Shown piece after piece: positions 9,066 through 15,950 of a DNA stretch of 64,000 nucleotides. The DNA comes from CAYXLI01 sp964464925. Its GTDB lineage: Bacteria; Acidobacteriota; Terriglobia; Bryobacterales; Bryobacteraceae. How positions within the stretch are numbered: the stretch's first letter is position 1; the number at the start of each line of letters is the position of its first letter. Made by a program: the position numbers and the translations under genes. The notes under the pieces are model-generated. The model was not told the DNA's origin. It ran no database searches and worked only from the letters and a program-made list of their open reading frames with translations. Location: assembly GCA_964464925.1 (NCBI GenBank), contig CAYXLI010000003.1:186001-250000 (forward strand), written 5' to 3'.

Positions 9066-10060
9066 CGCAGCCACGCGCGCAGCCCGGAATGATTGTGGTG
9101 CTGCAACGATTCAAAGCCTTCCATGGGCGCACGCGAGTCGGACAGAAGCGCACGGCCGACACGGCCGATCTCGCACACGTCATCGACGTTCGCGGTCCAG
9201 TGTTTCGGAACCCAATCAATTGCCTCTGACACGACGGAGGGGACGCCGGCCGCGATGCCGTCCGCCGTCACCATGTTGAAACTCTCCGTATAAGAAGGCT
9301 GCAAGAGCAGATGCATGTGCGCGACCGTGTTGCGGAACTGCGCCCAGGTTTGCCAGCCGTTCTCTCTCACGGTGATGTTCGGGACCCCGCGAAGCATTTC
9401 CCTTGCAGCACGCAGGATGGTATCTCCGCCGCCTTCGGTACGGCCGCTGCTGAGCCAGAGTTCGGTGTCGGCACGGAGCTGCTGTGCGATCTCGAGAGCG
9501 GCACCGGCGGCGGACATGAAATTCTTGAGTGGCCGGGTAGCTCCGAAAGCGCCTATACGGAGTGTGCCGCCTTGCCAGGAGGGCCGATGCGGGTTTGCGG
9601 TGCTGTCAAGGTAATACAGGTTCGGCAGGAACGTACACGGCACCGAATAGGCGCGCTCAATCCACTGGCAGAACTTGTGGCTGTTCCCCGCGAGGCGGAA
9701 ATTCGGCGTGGAGCGCTCGATCTCCATGGCCTGCCGCACCAGCGCAACGCCATTCGCATCGGCCTGCAAGAAACCAACGTTGCTATGGCAGGTGACGGCG
9801 AAGGACGTCTCAGGGAAATCACGAACAAGGGCCTGCATCTCGGGTGAGGGGATCCACGGGGCCGAGATGACGACGTGCGAAATCTTTACTGTGCTCTCCA
9901 GGCGGGTGCGCAACTCGGCGGCGCTTACGACCGGCCACACTTGCGTGGGGACGCCCGCCCGAATCAGCGATTTCTGCGTGTTCATGGCCGCGACGCCGAG
10001 CCCGATGTGGGAAATGTTGCGGTTCGCAGCGAAGTTTTTGTAGGCGAGGACGACCTTCAT
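9050..10060 (-). CDS. GT4-family glycosyltransferase
   Basis: The 336-residue protein has a GT-B layout. The N-terminal half starts MKVVLAYKNF and holds ISHIGLGVAAMNTQKSLIRAG, the usual glycine-rich acceptor-side start. The C-terminal half has LRIGAFGATRPLKNF, then LLLQPSYTESFNMVTADGIAAGVPSVV, the EX7E-type nucleotide-sugar motif of family GT4 (E of TESF and a later acidic residue). It probably transfers a sugar from an NDP-sugar to a surface glycan or lipid at the inner face of the membrane. The start codon overlaps the stop of the preceding gene (ATGA), so the two are translationally coupled. Confidence 0.85.
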   Translation of the reverse strand: MKVVLAYKNFAANRNISHIGLGVAAMNTQKSLIRAGVPTQVWPVVSAAELRTRLESTVKISHVVISAPWIPSPEMQALVRDFPETSFAVTCHSNVGFLQADANGVALVRQAMEIERSTPNFRLAGNSHKFCQWIERAYSVPCTFLPNLYYLDSTANPHRPSWQGGTLRIGAFGATRPLKNFMSAAGAALEIAQQLRADTELWLSSGRTEGGGDTILRAAREMLRGVPNITVRENGWQTWAQFRNTVAHMHLLLQPSYTESFNMVTADGIAAGVPSVVSEAIDWVPKHWTANVDDVCEIGRVGRALLSDSRAPMEGFESLQHHNHSGLRAWLRYLGG

Positions 10061-10650
10061 GCGGCCACCGCCAAGTGGATTCCTGCGCTTTGCGAAACGA
10101 AGCCATTTTCCTCGAACTCCTCTTCCGCCTCTTCGGAAAGTTCTTCGCTATTTACCGGCACGGGGCCGTAGAGGTATTGCTTGATGAGGTCCTCGGCCAT
10201 GGATCGCTTCGGCGCCGGAGGAGGCTGCTGTTTCTGGCGTGCGGTTTGCAGCTTGATGAGCTGATCGATCGCCTTGTGCCATGCGCGCTCAATCGAGGTG
10301 CGATAACGACGGATCTTATCGAGGTCGTCTGAAATGGCGAGGAAGTCTTCGGACTGGTCGAGGAGATCGGTTTCCAGGCGGCTGGCGCGCTGGAGACGCC
10401 AAAAGCATTCGGTGATTTCGAGGCAGAGTTGCTCCTCGACGAGAGTGGCGGGCTGATAGTCACGCTTGGTCCCGGCGAGCAACTGGTCGAAGTCGGATTG
10501 CAGTTCAGACTTAAGCACCGTGCGACGGGCCGTGAGGCCGTGCGAGGTGCGATTTTGGGAGCTGGCAGTCTTGCCTGTTACGGATCGAGGTCCGGTGGAT
10601 AGCGCCGCGTTTTGGCGGTTCGCTGCGATCTGCTGTGGAGAAGAACTCAT
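10057..10650 (-). CDS. Conserved hypothetical protein with N-terminal STGPRS...KTASSQNRTSHGLTA motif
   Basis: The 197-residue soluble protein starts with a stretch of the type QNAALSTGPRSVTGKTASSQ followed by HGLTA. I recognise this short motif from many uncharacterised proteins of Acidobacteriota and Planctomycetota, where it precedes a helical region; no activity is known to me. The remainder (about 60-150) is charged and helix-prone and could form a coiled coil, followed by an acidic Glu-rich tail (EELSEEAEEEFEENG). It overlaps the glycosyltransferase gene by four bases, so it is the first gene of a two-gene unit. Confidence 0.75.
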   Translation of the reverse strand: MSSSPQQIAANRQNAALSTGPRSVTGKTASSQNRTSHGLTARRTVLKSELQSDFDQLLAGTKRDYQPATLVEEQLCLEITECFWRLQRASRLETDLLDQSEDFLAISDDLDKIRRYRTSIERAWHKAIDQLIKLQTARQKQQPPPAPKRSMAEDLIKQYLYGPVPVNSEELSEEAEEEFEENGFVSQSAGIHLAVAA

Positions 10651-10960
10651 AAGTCACCTTCCTGATACGAGCATGCGAGGCGCGGATCGGAACAAAGTAC
10701 TTTATGGATGGAAGTGATAGGAATAAAGGGAAATTGAGATGTGAGATTGGTGGACCGACTTGGAGGATGTCCATTTCTCCGTTGAAAGTGAGCGGGGGCG
10801 TACTGTTTGCTGCGGAGTACGGAAGGGCGGAGAAATCGGAGGAATTGAGGTCGCTGTCCCCGGTTTGGGATGTGAAAGCTGCTGAATTGAAAAACCCGCA
10901 TCACGACGAACACCGTTACAGGAGGCTAATCCTTGTTGGCCCTGGCCTCTAACGAGAGGT
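10651..10960. other. Divergent intergenic region without a supported gene
   Basis: 310 bases lie between the start of the minus-strand gene at 10650 and the BON gene at 10961. A short plus-strand open frame (10704-10952) has no protein-like pattern. Promoters for both directions should lie here, but I could not place a convincing -35/-10 pair. A CCTCTAACGAGAGG inverted repeat directly precedes the BON start codon and could affect its translation. Confidence 0.5.
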
Positions 10961-11335
10961 ATGAGATATACGGGTTCATTGGTGGTATTTACTGCTCTGC
11001 TGTGTGCCGCTCCTCAGTTATCAATGGGGCAGGCACCGGCGGATAACACTAAGGTCAATAAGCGGGATCGTGCGAAATCCGCTGTTACGGCCGATCAGCA
11101 AAAAGAAAATAAAAGCGACCGCGAGATCAGCGCAAGCATACGCAAAGCGCTCATGGACAGCAAAGATCTATCCACGTACGCCCACAACGTCAAAGTAGTG
11201 ACGCGCAACGGGATGGTCACGTTGAAAGGCCCGGTGCGGTCTGAAGACGAGAAGAAAGCGGTGGAAGCGAAGGCCATCGAAATCGCGGGCGCCGGCAAAG
11301 TGCAGAACATGCTTTCCGTGAAGCCAAAACCCTAG
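10961..11335 (+). CDS. Exported BON-domain protein
   Basis: The 124-residue protein has a signal peptide (MRYTGSLVVFTALLCAAPQLSMG), a Lys/Asp-rich linker and one BON domain (about 50-122). The BON pattern is SDREISASIRKALMDS, then NVKVVTRNGMVTLKGPV, then AIEIAGAGKVQNMLSV. BON domains bind lipid or envelope surfaces, as in OsmY and related stress proteins. It heads a cluster with a YflT-like and a LEA-like gene, suggesting a stress or envelope-protection role. A second, shorter BON protein is encoded at 22823-23116. Confidence 0.88.
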   Translation: MRYTGSLVVFTALLCAAPQLSMGQAPADNTKVNKRDRAKSAVTADQQKENKSDREISASIRKALMDSKDLSTYAHNVKVVTRNGMVTLKGPVRSEDEKKAVEAKAIEIAGAGKVQNMLSVKPKP

Positions 11336-11359
11336 ATCCAATTCCTGAGGAGGATGAAA

Positions 11360-11926
11360 ATGGCAGGTAAGAACACAGCAGCATTCGGGTTGTACAAGAC
11401 CCGATCACAAGCCGAAAACGCGGTGGATGTACTGCAGCGTTCGGGATTCCGGAGCGATGATATTTCCGTGCTGATGCCGGACCAGCAGAGCTCGGAAGAG
11501 TTCGCCCACGAGAAGAATACAAAGGCTCCCGAAGGCACCGCTACGGGCGTAGCGGCAGGCGGCGCCGTGGGCGGCACGCTCGGGTTGCTCGCCGGTATCG
11601 GTGCGCTTGCGATTCCGGGTCTTGGTCCATTCATTGCGGCCGGTCCAATCATGGGAGCGCTGGCAGGTGTCGGAGCCGGGGGCGCCGTTGGCGGACTGGT
11701 AGGAGCCCTGGTCGGCATGGGAATGCCCGAGTACGAAGCGAAACGGTATGAGGGACGGGTGAAGGACGGCGGCATCCTGTTATCCGTGCATTGCGACAAC
11801 TCAGAGTGGACGACGCGGGCGAAACGGATCCTCGAAGAGACGGGGGCGCATGATGTGTCCTCCTCCGGCGAAAAGGCCGTTAGTTCACACGGTGTAGACA
11901 CCGAGAAAGCGAAGCATACGAGGTAA
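11360..11926 (+). CDS. YflT-like general stress protein with Gly-rich hydrophobic core
   Basis: The 188-residue product starts with a YflT/GSP17M-type ferredoxin-like segment (FGLYKTRSQAENAVDVLQRSG ... DDISVLMPD), where the second helix and strand are clear. A long Gly/Ala-rich hydrophobic hairpin follows (about 60-120, GVAAGGAVGGTLGLLAGIGAL and a second copy-like run), which could cross or coat a membrane. The last part (about 125-165) looks like a second ferredoxin-like half (YEGRVKDGGILLSVHCDN). The start at 11360 is preferred because GAGGAGG ends six bases upstream, whereas the ATG at 11354 abuts it. Proteins of this pattern are associated with general stress. Confidence 0.82.
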   Translation: MAGKNTAAFGLYKTRSQAENAVDVLQRSGFRSDDISVLMPDQQSSEEFAHEKNTKAPEGTATGVAAGGAVGGTLGLLAGIGALAIPGLGPFIAAGPIMGALAGVGAGGAVGGLVGALVGMGMPEYEAKRYEGRVKDGGILLSVHCDNSEWTTRAKRILEETGAHDVSSSGEKAVSSHGVDTEKAKHTR

Positions 11927-11932
11927 CCAACG

Positions 11933-12082
11933 ATGGACAGAGACGACGTGAAGAATCAAATCGACAAGGGCGCACACGAAGTCAAGAAGGCCACTGACAA
12001 GGTAGCCGATAAGACCAAGGAGGCTGCGCATAAAGCTGGCGAAAAGATGAAAGAAGCTGGGGAACACCTCAAGAAGCAGTAA
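11933..12082 (+). CDS. Small LEA-like/CsbD-like hydrophilic protein, 49 aa
   Basis: This ORF encodes a protein of Lys, Asp, Glu and Ala with an 11-residue-like periodicity (DKGAHEVKKATDKVADKTKE, then AAHKAGEKMKEAGEHLKK). The pattern gives an amphipathic, largely disordered helix like group 3 LEA or CsbD-type stress proteins. It starts six bases after the stop of the YflT-like gene and is followed by a strong hairpin, so the three genes from 10961 form a likely stress operon. Confidence 0.7.
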   Translation: MDRDDVKNQIDKGAHEVKKATDKVADKTKEAAHKAGEKMKEAGEHLKKQ

Positions 12083-12090
12083 GATGTTTC

Positions 12091-12140
12091 GGGCTGCACC
12101 GGGCGGATGTGGAACGCAACCGCCGGCGCAGCCCAGTTTT
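12091..12140. terminator. Bidirectional hairpin terminator between convergent operons
   Basis: GGGCTGC (12091-12097) pairs with GCAGCCC (12128-12134), and an inner CCGGGCGG/CCGCCGG arm extends the stem. A TTTT run follows on the plus strand. It separates the stress operon from the convergent anti-sigma gene. Confidence 0.7.
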
Positions 12141-12141
12141 C

Positions 12142-12996
12142 CTATTGGAAGAAGGTGCGCACTTCCGGTGCAAGCGAAGCCGTGAGAAACAGGTTCTGAT
12201 CCGGCGGCAGATCAGAGACCACAAAGGCGAGATAATCCTGCGTTTCGAAACCGGCAATCTCAAAAGCCTGCACCCCCGCGCGGTATACCGGCATCTCAGA
12301 GTTCGAGATTGCGGCCGTCAAGTGTTCCCGGCCGAAGGTCTCGCTGCCGACCTTCCGTGAAATGATCAGCGAGATCAATTTAGACTGCCCCTGAAGAGTC
12401 ATATGCACGAAGCTCCTACCGTTGTAGCGGCAGTGGTGGGCCATCATGATCCTGTACTTCCCTGACACTTTGGATTGAACGCTCGGCACGAGGCCAGCGA
12501 ATTTGGCCCCGATGGTGCGGGTGAGTTCGTCGAGCGTGGGCGAATCCTTGGGCAGCTTGCGAAAGACCGCACAGTGCACGTGATCCCCCAGGCCCACACG
12601 CATCAGGTTCGGAACGCGCGCGGACAGCTGCTGGACGAAAGATTCCTGAGAGGCGGCGGTAATGCGGAAATGACCGAGCTGATATTCAATCGCTCCGCCC
12701 AGGCAGACGGCCAGCATCGCGCCAGCTACCATGAATCGCGGCTTCCGGCCCAACGACTGCGCAGGACGATCCGTCTGTCGCACCGCGGCGCGGATGCGGA
12801 CCTGGAGCGAGGAATCCATCTGCTGCGAAAACACGGCTTGGCGGACCCGCTGCTTTATCGCCGTGCGCACCTGAACCTCAGACTGGCAGGCTTGGCACAC
12901 AGTCAAATGCCGGAGCACTTCGTCGTGCGCCCCGGGGGCAAGCTCGTTGTCGATATAGGCGTCGATCTGCCTCCGGACGCTTTCACAACTTTTCAT
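12142..12996 (-). CDS. Anti-sigma factor with zinc-finger N-terminus and one membrane segment
   Basis: The 284-residue protein starts with a zf-HC2-type anti-sigma domain: CESVRRQIDAYIDNEL, then the zinc ligands in HLTVCQACQ (residues 30-38, HxxxCxxC). A membrane helix lies near 88-103 (FMVAGAMLAVCLGGAI), and a roughly 180-residue C-terminal, presumably periplasmic, domain follows (HVHCAVFRKLPKD, MMAHHCRYNGRSFVHM). The C-terminal His/Cys residues could bind a metal or act in sensing. It overlaps the upstream sigma gene by four bases (ATGA), the typical arrangement of a sigma/anti-sigma pair with equal translation. The signal sensed is unknown. Confidence 0.9.
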   Translation of the reverse strand: MKSCESVRRQIDAYIDNELAPGAHDEVLRHLTVCQACQSEVQVRTAIKQRVRQAVFSQQMDSSLQVRIRAAVRQTDRPAQSLGRKPRFMVAGAMLAVCLGGAIEYQLGHFRITAASQESFVQQLSARVPNLMRVGLGDHVHCAVFRKLPKDSPTLDELTRTIGAKFAGLVPSVQSKVSGKYRIMMAHHCRYNGRSFVHMTLQGQSKLISLIISRKVGSETFGREHLTAAISNSEMPVYRAGVQAFEIAGFETQDYLAFVVSDLPPDQNLFLTASLAPEVRTFFQ

Positions 12997-13547
12997 TCTT
13001 CAATCCCCCTGGTTTCGACTCCACTGGCGGCAGCCTTGCCAATCCCATAGCTGGCCGCAACAGCGGAGAGCGCACGGCGGAGGGCTCTTCTTCCGCGGCT
13101 CAATCTGGACATTACGGTACCGATCGGGATACCGAGGATTCCGGCGACCTCTCTGTACGCAAACTCTTCCACATCCACCAGCAGCACGACGGTCCGGAAA
13201 TCGGAAGAGAGGCCATCGAGAGCAGAGAGGATCTCAGCGTCCGTGAGCTTGTCCGGGATCGAAGGGGAGGACTCAAGGTTGTCCAGTAGGAATTCCTCAT
13301 TCTGATCGAGCGTGGGGAAGCGGAACCATTTCCGGCGATGGTGATGAACGCTGTGGAAGAGAATCTTGAACAGCCACGCCTTGCAGTTTGTTCCAGGCTC
13401 AAAACGATGGAAGGACTTCCAGGCCTGCAGAAAAACTTCCTGTGTGACGTCTTGGGCGCGTTGCGGGTCACGCAGGACTTGGACGGCCGCCCGGTAAATG
13501 TCCTGCATGTGTGGCAATGCTTCGGATTCGAAGACTTCTGGATCCAT
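12993..13547 (-). CDS. ECF RNA polymerase sigma factor
   Basis: The 184-residue protein has sigma region 2 (ALPHMQDIYRAAVQVL, RAQDVTQEVFLQAWKSF, then NCKAWLFKILFH) and region 4 (LSALDGLSSDFRTVVLLVDV, EFAYREVAGILGIPIGTVMS with the helix-turn-helix). There is no region 1.1 or 3, so it belongs to the ECF group. The start at 13547 is chosen because the frame upstream (to 13625) has no conserved sequence. A candidate ECF promoter, GGGAATAACC on the minus strand, lies at 13654-13663, about 105 bases upstream, which would fit autoregulation. It is released by the anti-sigma factor encoded directly downstream. Confidence 0.93.
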   Translation of the reverse strand: MDPEVFESEALPHMQDIYRAAVQVLRDPQRAQDVTQEVFLQAWKSFHRFEPGTNCKAWLFKILFHSVHHHRRKWFRFPTLDQNEEFLLDNLESSPSIPDKLTDAEILSALDGLSSDFRTVVLLVDVEEFAYREVAGILGIPIGTVMSRLSRGRRALRRALSAVAASYGIGKAAASGVETRGIEE

Positions 13548-13692
13548 CGCTCGCTTATAGGACGCGGCAGCTTCCCGCCGGAGAGCCCACCCAGCCCAAC
13601 TTCCGGTTGTACTCTGCGCTGCCATTCTCAGTGGAAATGCCGGAAGAGTGGAAGGTTATTCCCGGGCTGGTGAAAAAGTTGGGGAGCCGAAC

Positions 13693-13725
13693 GCTCTGGC
13701 CGCCTTCGATGGATGCGGCCAGAGC
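13693..13725 (-). terminator. Perfect 11-bp hairpin after DUF1080 gene
   Basis: GCTCTGGCCGC (13693-13703) and GCGGCCAGAGC (13715-13725) form an unbroken 11-base stem with an 11-base loop, 12 bases downstream of the DUF1080 stop codon. In the minus-strand transcript a weak U-rich run (CTTTTTC) follows only about 16 bases later, so it may terminate poorly or protect the 3' end instead. Confidence 0.5.
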
Positions 13726-13737
13726 CCTCGAGGGGTG

Positions 13738-14664
13738 TTATCGTTTGGGAACCGAGACAGTAATGTTACGGAACTTCAGGCCTCCAGTGTGATCGCCTTG
13801 CACGTAGAACGGACCGGGCTCGCCTTCGTTTGCATCGAGAGCGCCGCCCGTAATGCCGTCAATCTCCTGGTGGTCGATCGTGGTGACTCCATTTCGAACG
13901 ATGGTGACAGTGCGTCCAACCAGAGTCACGTCGAAGGTTTCCCATTCGCCCGGTTTCCGCGGCAATTCCGTCTTCGGCGTCAGGCGGCCGTAGATGGAGC
14001 CGATGCGGCGTTCCGGAGGATTGCTGGTGAGAGGCTCGTATTCCAACTGCACCTCATAGCGGCCACGGAGATAAAAGCCGCTGTTGGCGTGGTCGGGACA
14101 GTTGACCTCGAAATGCAGTTTGAAATCGTCGAACTTTCGGGTGGTCTTAAGGTTTGCGCCGTGCTCTTCGTTCACCAGCAGGCCGTCCTTGACGACCCAG
14201 TGGCTCTTGGAAGGATCGCCGATCGGCTCCCAGCCGGACAGATCTTTTCCGTTGAATAACGGCTCGGGCTTGCTCCAAGCCTTCGGTTCGCTGCGCTTCA
14301 GTTCAGGTGCGCGGACCCCGGTGAGAGGAGTGGTCTGATCTCCACGTTTCTGGACCCCTGTGAGTTTGTCTCCCTTGGCATCGAGATCCCAGACAGTGAC
14401 CGGATTCTTTCCGCCTCGCCCGAGCGTGAGCGTGAGATGCGATCCGTTCGCTTGAAAGTCCTTCGCTTCGAAGACATTACCACCGGTGGGCTGATACCAG
14501 ACCACCAGTTTCCCGTCCTTTTCCGTGATGCCGAGCCAACTGGCGCGAGTGCCGCCCGGCGTATCGATGTTAAAGTCCCAGCGCCCGACGAGGGGGCTGC
14601 TTTTACCCAGTGCCAGGCTGCTCAACGCGCCTAAACAAACCAGGCTCAAAAAAAACCGTTTCAT
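13738..14664 (-). CDS. Second secreted DUF1080 (3-keto-disaccharide hydrolase type) protein
   Basis: The 308-residue product has a signal peptide (MKRFFLSLVCLGALSSLALG), a small N-terminal beta domain (SPLVGRWDFNIDTPGG ... ASWLGI) and the DUF1080 domain from about 125 (PLFNGKDLSGWEPIGD, HANSGFYLRGRYEVQLEYE, FYVQGDHTGGLKFRNITV). It is a paralogue of the protein at 2290-3210, with the same two-domain order and similar length. It stands alone between the two ECF sigma loci and is followed by a strong hairpin. It likely acts in the periplasm or outside the cell on glycosides; family-level assignment only. Confidence 0.9.
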   Translation of the reverse strand: MKRFFLSLVCLGALSSLALGKSSPLVGRWDFNIDTPGGTRASWLGITEKDGKLVVWYQPTGGNVFEAKDFQANGSHLTLTLGRGGKNPVTVWDLDAKGDKLTGVQKRGDQTTPLTGVRAPELKRSEPKAWSKPEPLFNGKDLSGWEPIGDPSKSHWVVKDGLLVNEEHGANLKTTRKFDDFKLHFEVNCPDHANSGFYLRGRYEVQLEYEPLTSNPPERRIGSIYGRLTPKTELPRKPGEWETFDVTLVGRTVTIVRNGVTTIDHQEIDGITGGALDANEGEPGPFYVQGDHTGGLKFRNITVSVPKR

Positions 14665-14716
14665 GCCTGCAGTGTATTACATGAGAGGACTCCTTCGATG
14701 GCTTCTTCACCGCCGA

Positions 14717-15025
14717 TCAGATCCTGATCTCCAAGCGAGCGCACAAACGCCCACAGGTGTTGCCAACCATGATCAGCAGGATTGCGATCGAGGAGGACGC
14801 GTACGCCGTGGTGAGAAGAGGGGCGCTGGACCGGAAGATGTTGCGATCGCCGCAGGCGAATAGCAGCGCCCCGATGGTGGATCCCATTCCTGCGCCGATG
14901 AGAACATGGGCGACGGCCTGGGCATCTTCCAGCGTCCGGGTGAAGAACGCGATTGCAGATGACGATGGTGTGAGGCCAGCGCGCGTGGAGAGCAGGTTCC
15001 AGCGCGAAGTAGAGCTCCGCGGGCG
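14717..15025 (-). pseudogene. Decayed fragment of a membrane protein
   Basis: No full gene fits here, yet minus-strand text looks protein-like in two frames. One frame reads AELYFALEPALHARWPHTIV, and after a shift another reads EDAQAVAHVLIGAGMGSTIG and ends in ILLIMVGNTCGRLCARLEIRI with a stop at 14717-14719. The first piece resembles the ALEP-x-RRRWP segment I know from the C-terminal membrane part of acidobacterial Ser/Thr kinases. The second has two hydrophobic helices. The parts do not join without a frameshift, and no start codon with a ribosome site is seen. I call it a remnant at low confidence. Confidence 0.3.
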
Positions 15026-15043
15026 TGCTCTTTTACCGGAGGC

Positions 15044-15289
15044 TTAAGCCTGGCCCTTGGCGGCCAGCTTCTTACTCAGCGCGGCCATCAGGCGGGACTT
15101 TACGTCGCAAGGAATTTCCTGCGGCTCCATTCCCTTGTAGACCTGGATGGTCTTCTTGGTGGTGTCGACGATAACCCAACAATTCGGGCATTCGCTCACG
15201 TGCTGATGCAGCTGAGCCTTCAGGGCCTGGTCGCAACGATCATCCAGGTAATCGGTCAGCTCGTTCAAGAATTCCTTACATGTAAGCAA
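15044..15289 (-). CDS. Small zinc-finger anti-sigma-like protein (81 aa)
   Basis: The protein has the zf-HC2 arrangement CKEFLNELTDYLDDRCD ... HQHVSECPNC (H28-x3-C32-x2-C35 by eye), then a short Lys-rich tail and no membrane helix. Soluble proteins of this kind bind ECF sigma factors directly, and some are redox-sensing. It starts inside the last codons of the sigma gene (14-base overlap), so the two are made together. Because it lacks a membrane anchor, the signal is probably cytoplasmic, unlike the pair at 12142-13547. Confidence 0.87.
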   Translation of the reverse strand: MLTCKEFLNELTDYLDDRCDQALKAQLHQHVSECPNCWVIVDTTKKTIQVYKGMEPQEIPCDVKSRLMAALSKKLAAKGQA

Positions 15290-15899
15290 ATACGTCGTCC
15301 CCTTTCCGCTTAAAGAGTTTGGTTAACTTCTCCCGAAGCTGCAGACGTGCCCGCAGCAACCGGCTCTTTACGGCGGGAATGGAGATTCCCAATGCCTCGG
15401 CCGTTTCTTCGGTCGACAACTCTTCGATGTCTCTCAAGGTAAAAACGGTGCGGAAAGCTGGTTTCAAACTCTGAATGGCATTATCCAGGATTGAACGTAG
15501 CTCCTCCCGGGTATACTTCTGTTCAGGATCATCTCCCCAGACAGCGATCTCCCGTACTACAGTATCCTCTCCGGTGTCCGTTGGTTCGTCCAATGAGACA
15601 GACCGGTCTGCCTTGCGCTTCCGCAGCTTCATCAAAGCTTCGTTGACCGCGATCCGAACCAGCCACGTGTAGAACTTGGACTGGCCCTGGAACGTATTCA
15701 GATGAGAGTATGCCTTCAGGAATGCTTCCTGAAGAACGTCTTCGGCGTCCTCGTCATTTTGAGTGATGTTTTTGGCGAGGCGGTAAATCTTTCTTTCATA
15801 CCGGTTTACAAGCTCCGCGAAGGCTTCCTGGTCTCCGGCTTTGGCGCCTTCGATCAGCGGCAGCTCATTGAATACTTCGGGTTGTGTAGTGTCCGCCAT
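15276..15899 (-). CDS. ECF RNA polymerase sigma factor (RpoE/SigW-like)
   Basis: The 207-residue protein has region 2 (AFAELVNRYERKIYRLAKNI, DAEDVLQEAFLKAYSHLNTF, KFYTWLVRIAVNEALMKLR) and region 4 (SLKPAFRTVFTLRDIEELS, ETAEALGISIPAVKSRLLRA). The linker carries an acidic stretch (DEPTDTGEDTVVREI). The start at 15899 is preferred, since upstream codons (to 15995) run into the divergent thrS promoter region and have no conserved content. It is 52 bases from thrS, so both promoters share a short spacer. The small zinc-finger protein downstream is its probable regulator. Confidence 0.94.
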   Translation of the reverse strand: MADTTQPEVFNELPLIEGAKAGDQEAFAELVNRYERKIYRLAKNITQNDEDAEDVLQEAFLKAYSHLNTFQGQSKFYTWLVRIAVNEALMKLRKRKADRSVSLDEPTDTGEDTVVREIAVWGDDPEQKYTREELRSILDNAIQSLKPAFRTVFTLRDIEELSTEETAEALGISIPAVKSRLLRARLQLREKLTKLFKRKGDDVFAYM

Positions 15900-15950
15900 C
15901 GTGCGAGGATATACCGACCATGATACGCTGAAACTTCCATCCCCGTAAAA

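Noticed and set aside
10704..10952. Plus-strand 82-codon open frame in the intergenic region before the BON gene
   Set aside because: No recognisable fold, no ribosome site, and no codon bias like its neighbours.
14757..15047. Plus-strand 96-codon open frame
   Set aside because: Its composition is that of a shadow; the minus strand carries the better protein-like signal.
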